A stretch of DNA of 61,920 nucleotides, taken from positions 1-61,920 of the forward strand of contig CAMDWA010000005.1 of assembly GCA_945877855.1 (NCBI GenBank), in the 5' to 3' direction. A program made the translations under genes and the position numbers. Positions 1 through 7,911 of this stretch are shown piece after piece. Each line of letters begins with the position of its first letter. The stretch's first letter is position 1. A model generated the notes under the pieces. The model was not told the origin of the DNA, made no database searches, and saw only the letters and a program-made list of their open reading frames with translations. Origin of the DNA: Thermoflexus hugenholtzii JAD2. GTDB taxonomy: Bacteria > Chloroflexota > Anaerolineae > J036 > Brachytrichaceae.

Positions 1-335
1 GGGCCATCTGGCGCGCTGACCACCAAAATGGCACCGTCAACTTGAGCAGCACCGGTGATCATGTTCTTAATATAGTCACGGTGACCGGGCATGTCGACGT
101 GCGCATAGTGGCGCTTATCGGTCTCATATTCGACGTGCGCAATGCTGATCGTAATACCACGGGCCTTTTCTTCGGGGGCCTTGTCAATTTGATCATAGGC
201 CATGAAGCTAGCGCCACCTTTCATCGCCAGCACTTTGGTGATTGCAGCGGTCAAGGTCGTCTTGCCGTGATCTACGTGCCCCATCGTGCCGATGTTTAAG
301 TGGGGCTTAGTTCTTACAAATTTCTCTTTTGCCAT
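1..335 (-). CDS. tuf: Elongation factor Tu, N-terminal part (cut by window edge)
   Basis: The minus strand opens with ATG at 333-335 and reads [20 protein letters not shown], the classic EF-Tu start. The G1 P-loop (GHVDHGKT, about residues 19-26) and the G3 DMPGH motif (about residue 81) follow. About 111 codons are present and the frame runs off the left edge. EF-Tu is the GTPase that delivers aminoacyl-tRNA to the ribosome. It lies downstream of three tRNA genes on the same strand, the tRNA-tufB arrangement known from many bacteria, so it is probably co-transcribed with them. Confidence 0.97.
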   Translation of the reverse strand, partial: MAKEKFVRTKPHLNIGTMGHVDHGKTTLTAAITKVLAMKGGASFMAYDQIDKAPEEKARGITISIAHVEYETDKRHYAHVDMPGHRDYIKNMITGAAQVDGAILVVSAPDG

Positions 336-426
336 GATATCTTTTAGTTGTCAGTTATCAGTGTATTGCGCAGAAAATTGTCAACATGGTCACAATCTGA
401 TAACCGACCCATGACAACCCTGCATA

Positions 427-499
427 AGCCCGCGACCAGGATTGAACTGGTGACCTCACCCTTACCAAGGGTGTGCTCTACCAACTGAGCTACGTGGGC
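427..499 (-). tRNA. tRNA-Thr (anticodon GGT)
   Basis: This 73-nt cloverleaf reads on the minus strand from GCCCACG to CGCGGGC. The anticodon stem-loop is CACCC-TTGGTAA-GGGTG and the T-arm has GTTCAATCC. One A-C mismatch sits at the fifth acceptor pair. No CCA is encoded, so the 3' end must be added after transcription. It is the tRNA nearest tuf, the position of thrT in the E. coli thrU-tyrU-glyT-thrT-tufB operon. Confidence 0.95.
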
Positions 500-510
500 A
501 GTAATAAATT

Positions 511-570
511 GAAAACTTAGAATTGAAAATGAAAAATCAAATTCTCAATTTTTCATTTTCAATTTTAAAT
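511..570. repeat. A/T-rich heptamer-type inverted repeat in the tRNA spacer
   Basis: Left arm 521-537 (AATTGAAAATGAAAAAT) is perfectly complementary to 548-564, with a 10-nt loop. The arms are built from near-7-nt ATTGAAA/ATGAAAA units, like the other heptamer hairpins in this window. It occupies the whole spacer between tRNA-Tyr and tRNA-Thr(GGT), where the E. coli operon carries glyT. Confidence 0.7.
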
Positions 571-578
571 TTATCAGG

Positions 579-661
579 TGGGCCGAACAGGACTCGAACC
601 TGTGAAGGCTAATGCCAGAGAATTTACAGTCCTCCCCCTTTGCCACTCGGGACATCGACCC
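579..661 (-). tRNA. tRNA-Tyr (anticodon GTA)
   Basis: This is an 83-nt class II tRNA with a long variable arm. The acceptor stem is GGGTCGA/TCGGCCC with discriminator A, the anticodon stem-loop is GAGGA-CTGTAAA-TTCTC, and the T-arm is CAGGTTCGAGTCCTG. CCA is not encoded. It lies between the two threonine tRNAs, matching tyrU in the E. coli operon order. Confidence 0.96.
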
Positions 662-663
662 AT

Positions 664-740
664 ATTTAATTTTCGATTTTAGATTTACAGCCTTAAATTT
701 ACTGCGGACGCGGCAAATCTAAAATTGCAAATCTAAAACC
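664..740. repeat. A/T-rich heptamer-type inverted repeat in the tRNA spacer
   Basis: The left part (GATTTTAGATTTA around 675-687) pairs with the AAATCTAAAAT copies at 714-737; the right side holds two tandem copies of AAATCTAAAA. It fills the spacer between tRNA-Tyr and tRNA-Thr(TGT). It belongs to the same architectural class as the other heptamer hairpins but is less regular. Confidence 0.6.
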
Positions 741-745
741 CGACT

Positions 746-817
746 AGCCGACGACGAGATTTGAACTCGTAACCTATCGATTACAAATCGATTGCTCAGC
801 CGTTGAGCTACGTCGGC
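746..817 (-). tRNA. tRNA-Thr (anticodon TGT)
   Basis: This 72-nt cloverleaf has a GCCGACG/CGTCGGC acceptor stem. The anticodon stem-loop ATCGA-TTTGTAA-TCGAT gives anticodon UGU, reading ACA/ACG. The T-arm is ACGAGTTCAAATCTCGT. CCA is not encoded. It is the first gene of the tRNA-tuf transcription unit. Confidence 0.96.
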
Positions 818-833
818 AGATTTGCGGTGGGAA

Positions 834-839
834 ATTATA
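834..839 (-). promoter_or_regulatory. Probable -10 box of the tRNA-tuf operon
   Basis: A perfect TATAAT on the minus strand lies 16 bp upstream of the first tRNA, in the short divergent space before the subtilase gene. No convincing -35 hexamer lies at 17 bp; a TTGTAA occurs at about 20 bp. A strong core promoter is expected here, but only the -10 is clear. Confidence 0.45.
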
Positions 840-852
840 GCACAGAGATAAA

Positions 853-2736
853 GTGGGCGTTACAATGGTCAAATCTATGAAACATCCAACTCTTAGTTAT
901 ATCACCGTCATCGCGATTATTGGTCTTTCATTTGCGCTATCTGGTCATGTGGCTCAACCCACACTGGCAAATTTTAGCGCTAACTCAAACCCGCCATTGC
1001 ATGCATCGACCAAATTAATGCAAGCGACAGCAGACGGTAAACGAACGGATGTGATTGTATACGCAAATGGTTATGCTGATTTGTCGTTGGCAGGCCAATT
1101 TGAAAAGAAGGCAGACAAAACACAGTTTGTCTTTAAGACATTAACCCAATATGCGAATTTGGCACAAGCTTCTTTGAGACGTGATTTAAGTTTGCGCTCG
1201 GTTGATTATGATGTGCTGTGGCTGGCCAATGCGGTGTTGGTACGTAAGGCTGACCGTGAATTGGTGACATGGTTAAACCAGCGGCAAGATGTGGCAAGAA
1301 TGGCGCAAGATGCTCCGACATTAGGGCAATTAGGGTTTGCCGCAAATAATGCTGCGCCAGACCCCATTCAAGAAGGGCGGGGTGATGTGCCAAACGGGGT
1401 GGAACCCGGGGTGCAACAAGTGAATGCCCCTGCGGTTTGGGAGATGGGGTATCGTGGGCAAGGCATTGTGTTGGCTAGTTTGGATACTGGGGTGCAGTGG
1501 GATCATGTGGCGCTTAAAGCCAAATATCGGGGTTGGGATGGGATTACAGTAACGCATCACTATAACTGGTTTGACGCGATTGCTGGGAAGTCGGAGGCTT
1601 TTGATGATTATGGACACGGTTCTCATACGACCGGCACGATAGTGGGTGATGATGGCGCAGGAAACCAGGTGGGGGTAGCCCCAGATGCAAAATGGATCGC
1701 CTGTCGGAATATGGATCATGGCGCCGGGACAGTGGCACGTTATATTAGCTGTTTTCAATTTGCATTGGCGCCAACTGCCCCCCAAGACAATAACCCTAAC
1801 CCTAGCCAAGCGGCTGATATCACAAATAATTCATGGGGCTGTTCGGATAGCAACCCCTATGAAGAAGGCTGTGAGATGGCTGATGCGCTGCTGAATATTG
1901 CGCAGGCGATGCGGGCGGCTGGCATGATGACGGTGGCATCGGCGGGTAATGATGGATTGAGCCTTGATGGTAAAGTAGTTTGTAAGTCGGTTCATCATGC
2001 ACCAGCAACCTTAAATCAGGCTTTTACGGTTGGGGCGGTGACGCATGGCAACCAAATTGCTCGTTTTAGTGCGCGGGGGCCTTCAATATTTACGGGGCAA
2101 CTCAAACCCAATGTGGTGGCGCCGGGGGAAAATGTGAGATCGGCGGCCTTGGGAAATGGCACGACGTATTCTAATCTGAGTGGTACGAGTATGGCCGGGC
2201 CACATGTGGCCGGTGTAGTGGCGCTTTTATGGTCGGCAGTGCCTTGGCTGCAAGGCCAAATCGACGAGACAGAGGCCATTTTGAGCTATACCGCCACACC
2301 GCTCAACAATAGCGATACAACTTGCAACGAAATTCCGACCAGCATTACTCCCAATAATACGTTTGGGTTTGGGTTAATTAATGCCAAGGCAGCGGTTGAT
2401 CGTGCCCAAAAAACTGACTTGGGCATAACGAAAAGCGAAACTGGCAATAATCTTATTACGATTACCCATACCATTAGCAATCAACATTACACTTTGGCGA
2501 TGACAAACTTAACGCTAAGCGCTACCTTGCCCGTTGGGGCTGAAATCGTCAGCATCAATAACAGCGGGGTCAAAAGTGGGAATGTCATTCAGTGGAACAC
2601 ACCGGCAATTACTCCGGGCGCGGCTTATCAAGTTTCATTAGTTATTCGCAATACCAATGCGAATTTGCCGCTATTTACGCGCCAATTTAATCGTATTCCC
2701 GCCCAACGGGTTATGTTGCAGATGCTAAAACGTTAG
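853..2736 (+). CDS. Secreted subtilisin-like serine protease (S8)
   Basis: This 627-residue extracellular protease has an N-terminal hydrophobic signal segment (about residues 15-30). The S8 catalytic domain carries the triad Asp211 (LDTGVQWDH), His255 (GHGSHTTGT) and Ser446 (SGTSMAGPHVAG), with the oxyanion-hole region near NNSWG and SAGNDG. After about residue 520 comes a beta-rich tail resembling DUF11/CARD-like adhesion modules. The frame opens at GTG 853; ATG 865 and ATG 877 are equally plausible starts and no clear Shine-Dalgarno decides. The substrate is unknown. It precedes the SulP gene by 27 bp and could be co-transcribed with it, though no functional link is evident. Confidence 0.93.
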   Translation: MGVTMVKSMKHPTLSYITVIAIIGLSFALSGHVAQPTLANFSANSNPPLHASTKLMQATADGKRTDVIVYANGYADLSLAGQFEKKADKTQFVFKTLTQYANLAQASLRRDLSLRSVDYDVLWLANAVLVRKADRELVTWLNQRQDVARMAQDAPTLGQLGFAANNAAPDPIQEGRGDVPNGVEPGVQQVNAPAVWEMGYRGQGIVLASLDTGVQWDHVALKAKYRGWDGITVTHHYNWFDAIAGKSEAFDDYGHGSHTTGTIVGDDGAGNQVGVAPDAKWIACRNMDHGAGTVARYISCFQFALAPTAPQDNNPNPSQAADITNNSWGCSDSNPYEEGCEMADALLNIAQAMRAAGMMTVASAGNDGLSLDGKVVCKSVHHAPATLNQAFTVGAVTHGNQIARFSARGPSIFTGQLKPNVVAPGENVRSAALGNGTTYSNLSGTSMAGPHVAGVVALLWSAVPWLQGQIDETEAILSYTATPLNNSDTTCNEIPTSITPNNTFGFGLINAKAAVDRAQKTDLGITKSETGNNLITITHTISNQHYTLAMTNLTLSATLPVGAEIVSINNSGVKSGNVIQWNTPAITPGAAYQVSLVIRNTNANLPLFTRQFNRIPAQRVMLQMLKR

Positions 2737-2763
2737 TGATCTGTAGCTGTAAGCAACAACATC

Positions 2764-4425
2764 ATGATTACATTATTACGCAACGAATTTCGCGGCTATA
2801 ACCGTTCTTTGCTGCAAAAAGATCTATTGGCTGGGGTGAATGTGGCGGCGGTGGCGGTGCCGCTGTCGCTGGCGTTTGGGTTAGCATCGGGGGCCAGCGG
2901 TGCGGCAGGGTTGGTGACAGCTATTTTGGCGGGGCTAATTATTGGGGCATTATCAGGAACCCCCAGCCAAGTTAGCGGGCCAACCGGTGCAATGGCGGCA
3001 GTGTTGTTGGTGGTTGGCAGCCAACATGGGTTAACTGGAATTTGGTTAACGACGGTGATGGCTGGCGCAATGATGATCTTGATCGGCGTTTTTAAGCTTG
3101 GACGCATCGTGCTACTTATTCCGCGCCCAGTGGTGAATGGGTTTACAAGCGGGATTGCCATCCTCATTTTCACAGGGCAATTGCACAATATTTTAGGCAT
3201 TCCGGGCCCCAAAGCTTTAACCGCGTTGGGGCGTTGGATTGAATATGCTACGCGTGCGCAAGCGGGAGAGCTTGTCGTGAATTGGCAAACAGTAATTATC
3301 ACGAGCATTGTCATTTTGTTGATGTTTTTTATCCCTAAAAAATTGGCAAAACGTATGCCCGTTGCCTTGGTTGGGGTGGTTGTCGCCACAGTGGTGGCAC
3401 AGCTTTTTCAGTTTCAAATCCCTGCGGTTGGGGCTATTCCCCCTACTATTTTTTTAAATGAGCATTTTGTCCCTGATTTTAGCAATCTTGGCCTCATTCC
3501 AGAATTATTATTACCTGCCGCCAGCGTCGCGTTGTTATGTTGTTTACAGGCATTACTCAGCGGCGTGGTTTGTGTCAACTTAACCAGCAAACCGATGGAT
3601 AGCAACCAAGAGCTGATCGGGCAAGGCGTTGCCAATATGCTCATTCCATTTTTTGGCGGGGTTCCGGCTACCGGCGCGGTGGCACGCACCAAGGTTGGCA
3701 TTGCCAACGGCAGCCAAACCCGCTTAACGACCATCTTTCATGGGCTTATTTTGTTGGTATTGGTGATGGGTGTTGGCCCCATCATCGCTCGAATTCCGAT
3801 TGCAGCCTTAGCTGGCGTTTTGGTCGTTACCACCATTCGTATGAACGAATGGCGCGATATTCGCTGGATGTTTAAACATCGTTTCAAAAGTGCCATCGGC
3901 TCGTTTTTAATTACCATGCTGGCAACGGCCTCGCTTGATCTGACAACAGCTATTCTGATGGGGATGGGGCTGACATCGCTTATTTTTATCAGCCGCTTAA
4001 GCAATATTGATGTCACGATTAAACCGATTGACCTGATCAGTATGCAGGCGCGGGGGCATGATCTGGTTGCCGCAGACCCAGATTCACAAGTGGCTTATAT
4101 TACCGGGCCAATGTTTTTTGGCTCAATTGCAACCGTGCGCGGCGCTTTTAATATTTTACCGAGCAATTATCTAATTTTGTCTATGCGTGGGGTTCCAGCC
4201 ATTGATGTGAGTGGTCTTGAGTTGATTGAAGAGTTATATGAGCGAATGAGCAAACAAAATGGCAAATTGCTTTTTGCTGGGGTGCAACCCAGCGTAAAAC
4301 AAATGCTTGACCGTGCCAAAATTACCGAGCGGATCGGTGAAAACCACTTTTTTTGGAGTGCCGATCAAGCCATTTTGCTTGCTCACGAAAAATATAACCC
4401 GTTGCCACAGCACGGCGTTATTTAA
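2764..4425 (+). CDS. SulP-family anion transporter with C-terminal STAS domain
   Basis: This 553-residue inner-membrane protein opens with the family signature around residues 20-75 (LLAGVNVAAVAVPLSLAFG, PSQVSGPTGAMAAVLL). About ten to twelve hydrophobic segments follow, then a cytoplasmic STAS domain from about residue 430 (LSMRGVPAIDVSGLELIEEL). The family moves sulfate, bicarbonate or other anions, usually with H+ or Na+; the substrate cannot be read from sequence. The stop codon overlaps the stop of the convergent dehydratase gene within a TTTAAAT, so no terminator fits between them. Confidence 0.92.
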   Translation: MITLLRNEFRGYNRSLLQKDLLAGVNVAAVAVPLSLAFGLASGASGAAGLVTAILAGLIIGALSGTPSQVSGPTGAMAAVLLVVGSQHGLTGIWLTTVMAGAMMILIGVFKLGRIVLLIPRPVVNGFTSGIAILIFTGQLHNILGIPGPKALTALGRWIEYATRAQAGELVVNWQTVIITSIVILLMFFIPKKLAKRMPVALVGVVVATVVAQLFQFQIPAVGAIPPTIFLNEHFVPDFSNLGLIPELLLPAASVALLCCLQALLSGVVCVNLTSKPMDSNQELIGQGVANMLIPFFGGVPATGAVARTKVGIANGSQTRLTTIFHGLILLVLVMGVGPIIARIPIAALAGVLVVTTIRMNEWRDIRWMFKHRFKSAIGSFLITMLATASLDLTTAILMGMGLTSLIFISRLSNIDVTIKPIDLISMQARGHDLVAADPDSQVAYITGPMFFGSIATVRGAFNILPSNYLILSMRGVPAIDVSGLELIEELYERMSKQNGKLLFAGVQPSVKQMLDRAKITERIGENHFFWSADQAILLAHEKYNPLPQHGVI

Positions 4426-5408
4426 ATCCCTTCACTTTCAAGCCCGGCCATCACTTGCAATTGCTCAATACTCAACCATTCAGGGTTGGTCTCGCTCGAA
4501 TAGCGGAATTGATCTGGCAGACGCTTGCCCTCGGTATGATCACGTCTTGACCACCAAGGATGGGCTGGCTCGACAATATAGACATCGGGCAATTCAACCG
4601 TTTGGCGGGCTTCGTCTTCCGAGATCAATTGCTCGTGTAGTTTCTCGCCCGAACGAATACCGGTATAAGCAACATCACATTCGGGGGCAATGGCTTTGGC
4701 CAAATCCATAATATTCATGCTCGGTATTTTGGGGATGTAGACCTCGCCCCCCAACATCGTTTCTGCGGCCCGAATGACCAAACGCACGCCCTGCTCAAGC
4801 GTGATCCAAAAACGGGTCATACGCGGGTCGGTGATGGTGATTTTGCCATTTTTACGCTGATCGAGAAAGACCGGTATGACGCTGCCACGACTGCCAACCA
4901 CATTGCCATAACGCACACAGGCAAAACGTGTGCCATCGGCCCCGCCATAAGCGTTGCTTTGCACAAACAATTTTTCGGCACACAGCTTGGTTGCGCCATA
5001 TAAATTGACTGGGTTGACGGCCTTATCGGTGCTGAGGGCGACCACGCGTTTCACACCGGTGTCAATAGCGGCATCAATGACATTTTTGGCCCCGTTCACA
5101 TTGGTCATGATGGCTTCCATCGGGTTATATTCGCAGGCCGGCACTTGTTTGAGCGCGGCGGCGTGTACCACCAAATCGACCCCTTTCATGGCGCGACGTA
5201 GCCGGTCGGCATCACGCACATCGCCAATAAAATAGCGCAAATTGGGCGCGTCGTAACCCGCCACTCGCATTTCATGTTGTTTTAGTTCATCGCGGCTAAA
5301 AATAATCAGCTTTTTCGGCTGATATTGTTCGAGCATGATTTTGGTGAATTTTTTGCCGAACGAGCCAGTGCCGCCGGTGACGAGTATGGTGCTGTTTTTC
5401 CAATCCAT
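4422..5408 (-). CDS. PseB/FlaA1-like UDP-GlcNAc 4,6-dehydratase
   Basis: This 328-residue extended SDR has a Rossmann motif TGGTGSFG (about residues 11-18), the STDKAVNPVNLYGATK block carrying the Asp-Lys and Tyr-x3-Lys catalytic residues typical of inverting UDP-N-acetylglucosamine 4,6-dehydratases, and RFWITLEQGVRLV. Such enzymes make UDP-4-keto-6-deoxy sugars for surface glycans. It is the last gene of a three-gene minus-strand unit after an ABC polysaccharide exporter, which supports a role in capsule, O-antigen-like or glycoprotein sugar synthesis. A heptamer hairpin lies just upstream of its start. Confidence 0.9.
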   Translation of the reverse strand: MDWKNSTILVTGGTGSFGKKFTKIMLEQYQPKKLIIFSRDELKQHEMRVAGYDAPNLRYFIGDVRDADRLRRAMKGVDLVVHAAALKQVPACEYNPMEAIMTNVNGAKNVIDAAIDTGVKRVVALSTDKAVNPVNLYGATKLCAEKLFVQSNAYGGADGTRFACVRYGNVVGSRGSVIPVFLDQRKNGKITITDPRMTRFWITLEQGVRLVIRAAETMLGGEVYIPKIPSMNIMDLAKAIAPECDVAYTGIRSGEKLHEQLISEDEARQTVELPDVYIVEPAHPWWSRRDHTEGKRLPDQFRYSSETNPEWLSIEQLQVMAGLESEGI

Positions 5409-5416
5409 GTTAAAGA

Positions 5417-5496
5417 GAAGGATGAAAGATGAAGGATGAAGGATAAAATTCAGAGTAATCTCTGATGCATCCTTTATCCTTCATCCTTCATCTTTT
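5417..5496. repeat. GGATGAA-type heptamer inverted repeat
   Basis: Tandem 7-nt units (GGATGAA, AGATGAA, GGATGAA, GGATAAA) at 5417-5447 are mirrored by TTTATCC/TTCATCC units at 5472-5496. It lies between the ATPase and dehydratase genes of one operon. It enters the ATPase gene, whose final residues (LKDEG) and TGA stop are written by the repeat. Confidence 0.85.
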
Positions 5497-6764
5497 AAAT
5501 ATGATTCAATATCAAAAATGCCAAAGGGTTTACTGGGGTCAAACGACAACTCATCCGCCGATTTCTCGGTTTGGATCATGAGCGGGGCTGTTAACCCATC
5601 AACCACATCATATGGATGATTAGTCGATTTACCCAGCCAAAAGTACAGCGGATATTCCCCGGGGCGCAAGTTGGCCTTGGGGAGTTCGATGACAAACGTG
5701 CCGGTTTCACCTGCCGCCAAACGCCTTTCAGTGACCACATGTTTGACCGAAGTCACCATTTCGCCTGAGCGTCCCGATTTAAGCACAATAGTGGCAGAAA
5801 TGCCTTGCACCGGTGCGAACACCTCATAAGACAATTCAAAACGCAAGGTGCTACCCATTTCAAAAAAAGTGGGTTTGTTGCCTGCCACATCTTTGACATG
5901 AATGCCACTAAAGCGCACCTCGCCAGACCCGCGCCGCAAACGGCTATCGGTAATGGCGGTGCGGGCATCGACATCCGATTGTGACACCTCGCGGTTGTAG
6001 ATGTCGATCACGGTATTGGTATCGCCATCTAACACCACTTTGCCTTGTTTCATTAAAATGCAACGTGGGCAAAGGGCGCGAATGGTTTGCATGTTGTGGC
6101 TAACAAACAACACCGTGCGGCCTTGTTTTGACACATCATCCATTTTGCCCAAGCATTTTTTTTGAAATGCCAAATCGCCGACGGCGAGCACTTCATCAAC
6201 AATCAAAATTTCTGGCTCAAGATGGGCTGCCACGGCAAAGGCCAACCGCATATACATGCCGCTTGAATAGCGTTTGACTGGGGTATCGATAAATTGCTCG
6301 ACCTCAGAAAAGGCCACAATTTCATCAAAATGGCGCTGAATTTCTTTGCGTCGCATACCCAAAATCGAGCCATTCATATAAATATTTTCGCGGCCTGTCA
6401 ATTCGCCGCTAAAACCCGTGCCGACTTCGAGCAATGACCCCACGCGCCCGCGAATTTCGGCGCTGCCGCCGCTTGGCTCGGTGATGCGTGATAGCACTTT
6501 GAGCAAGGTTGATTTGCCCGCACCGTTGCGGCCAATGATGCCAACCACTTCACCTTGCCCAATTTCAAATGAGACATCACGTAAGGCATAAAACATCTCA
6601 GAGGTGCGTTTTTGAAAAAAATCGCTGGGGCGGGTGACAGCGGTTTTGGCAATCCACATAATATCTTCGCGCAGGGTGCGATAGGTGTGTAATTGCCGGT
6701 CGCCCGTTGCCGTATGATAAATGCGATAGGCCTTGCTAAGGTTGTGTGCGCGTATGGAAAACAT
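5481..6764 (-). CDS. Wzt-like polysaccharide ABC exporter ATPase
   Basis: This is a cytoplasmic ATPase for surface polysaccharide export, partner of the permease upstream. It has Walker A GRNGAGKST (about residues 77-85), signature YSSGM (about 164) and Walker B ILIVDEVLAVGD (about 185). A C-terminal beta-sandwich of about 170 residues resembles the Wzt carbohydrate-binding domain that recognises the glycan end. I start at ATG 6764 (MFSIRAHNLSKAYRIY): the frame stays open to 6833, but those extra codons lie in a heptamer hairpin and read as low-complexity sequence. The product is 427 residues. The C-terminal five residues and stop lie inside the next hairpin. Confidence 0.9.
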   Translation of the reverse strand: MFSIRAHNLSKAYRIYHTATGDRQLHTYRTLREDIMWIAKTAVTRPSDFFQKRTSEMFYALRDVSFEIGQGEVVGIIGRNGAGKSTLLKVLSRITEPSGGSAEIRGRVGSLLEVGTGFSGELTGRENIYMNGSILGMRRKEIQRHFDEIVAFSEVEQFIDTPVKRYSSGMYMRLAFAVAAHLEPEILIVDEVLAVGDLAFQKKCLGKMDDVSKQGRTVLFVSHNMQTIRALCPRCILMKQGKVVLDGDTNTVIDIYNREVSQSDVDARTAITDSRLRRGSGEVRFSGIHVKDVAGNKPTFFEMGSTLRFELSYEVFAPVQGISATIVLKSGRSGEMVTSVKHVVTERRLAAGETGTFVIELPKANLRPGEYPLYFWLGKSTNHPYDVVDGLTAPLMIQTEKSADELSFDPSKPFGIFDIESYLKDEG

Positions 6765-6768
6765 AAAA

Positions 6769-6836
6769 AGTAGCAAGTGGCAAGTGGCAAGTGGTAAGTA
6801 AAAAGGCTTTACTTGCCACTTGCCACTTGCCACTCT
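6769..6836. repeat. GTGGCAA-type heptamer inverted repeat
   Basis: Three to four tandem GTGGCAA units at 6772-6799 are mirrored by TTGCCAC units at 6812-6834, with a short A/T loop. It fills the 70-bp gap between the permease stop and the ATPase start within one operon. Read as protein it would add a spurious N-terminal extension to the ATPase. Confidence 0.88.
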
Positions 6837-7745
6837 TTAAATGACATCAACAAATCGTCGTTCAAAACGCCTAAAGACGGCGGCCCCGAGGGTAAATAGG
6901 GCAATGGCAAAAACAATATCAGAAATGACCATTGCGGGGGTGAGTGAACTTTTGCCAAGCAAACTCCAGCGAAAACCTTCGACTAGCCCAACGACAGGGT
7001 TAAGTGTAAATAAAAAGCCAAACCAACTTGCCAAGGCATTTTCAGCAAAAAGGGTGCCTAGCTTGTCGGTGATCATGCTAGATGGGAAAATAATTGGGCT
7101 GGCATAAAACAAGACTTGCAGCATAAACGGCATGGCATACACAAAATCTCGATACTGCACATTTAGGGTTGCCAGCACCAGCCCAATCCCAGTAGCAATG
7201 AGGATGGTGAGCAACATAAAAAATGGCAAGGCCAAAATATTGAGCGTCAGCGGAATTTTGAATGCAAACAAAAACACCGCTGTCACCCCGGCTGTGATGA
7301 CAAAATCGATCAAAACCGACATCACCCCTGCTAATGGAATTAGCAAGCGCGGAAAATAAACTTTGCTGATTAAGTTGCTATTGCCCAGCATACTGTTGGC
7401 AACACGACTAGTTACGCCGTTAAACAGGTTCCAACACAAAAAACCAGTGTTGATAAATACAGCGTGGGGCAGGCCGTCGCTAGGCAATTGGGCAAATACA
7501 CCAAAAATAACGGCAAAAATCAGCACGCTCACAAATTGCTGCAAAATGACCCACAACACGCCTAAAACTGTTTGTTTGTAACGAATTTTAAGGTCACGGG
7601 TGGCTAAAGTGACAAGCAAATCGCGATAATCCCAAATTTCACGCAGGTTTAGCGCCGCCCAGCCCGATGAAGGCTTGATTGTTGTAATAGGCAAATCATT
7701 GGTGATGGTTGATTTTGCAGGGAGGATAGACTCAGATGCAGGCAT
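6837..7745 (-). CDS. Wzm-like ABC-2 polysaccharide export permease
   Basis: This 302-residue integral membrane protein has an ABC-2 permease layout: a cytoplasmic N-terminus ending LREIWDYRDLLVTLATRDLKIRYKQTVLG, about six membrane helices (LGVLWVILQQFVSVLIFAVIFG, VITAGVTAVFLFAF, ILALPFFMLLTILIATGIGLVL and others), and a basic C-terminus (RRFERRFVDVI). It should form the channel with the ATPase gene that follows. It is first in the operon permease-ATPase-dehydratase. A hairpin lies on each side of the gene. Confidence 0.9.
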   Translation of the reverse strand: MPASESILPAKSTITNDLPITTIKPSSGWAALNLREIWDYRDLLVTLATRDLKIRYKQTVLGVLWVILQQFVSVLIFAVIFGVFAQLPSDGLPHAVFINTGFLCWNLFNGVTSRVANSMLGNSNLISKVYFPRLLIPLAGVMSVLIDFVITAGVTAVFLFAFKIPLTLNILALPFFMLLTILIATGIGLVLATLNVQYRDFVYAMPFMLQVLFYASPIIFPSSMITDKLGTLFAENALASWFGFLFTLNPVVGLVEGFRWSLLGKSSLTPAMVISDIVFAIALFTLGAAVFRRFERRFVDVI

Positions 7746-7805
7746 TATGATGTGTTGCAGCGAATGATTTTACCGTAGCCATGATGGGCAATATAAAAAC
7801 AGAAA

Positions 7806-7911
7806 TGGTGGTTGGTTGATTGGTTGAATAGTTGAGTAGTTGGTTAGTTGATTCATGACTCACAAGTCACGAGTCTTTAATCAACCAATCAACCAATCAA
7901 CTAATTAACCA
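7806..7911. repeat. GGTTGAT-type heptamer inverted repeat with nested GAGTCAC units
   Basis: The left arm (about 7809-7853) is tandem TTGGTTGA/TAGTTGAG units. The right arm (7879-7911) is AATCAACC repeats of complementary sequence. The loop (7854-7875) holds a second heptamer family (GACTCAC, AAGTCAC, GAGTC), the one that forms complete hairpins at 18699 and 58568. It abuts the apgM stop codon. Confidence 0.85.

Noticed and set aside
1133-2480. Many long minus-strand frames inside the first subtilase gene
   Set aside because: They are antisense shadows of a well-supported S8 protease and encode no recognisable domain.
6765-6833. N-terminal extension of the Wzt-like ATPase
   Set aside because: The 23 extra codons fall in the GTGGCAA hairpin and encode low-complexity sequence unlike the family start.
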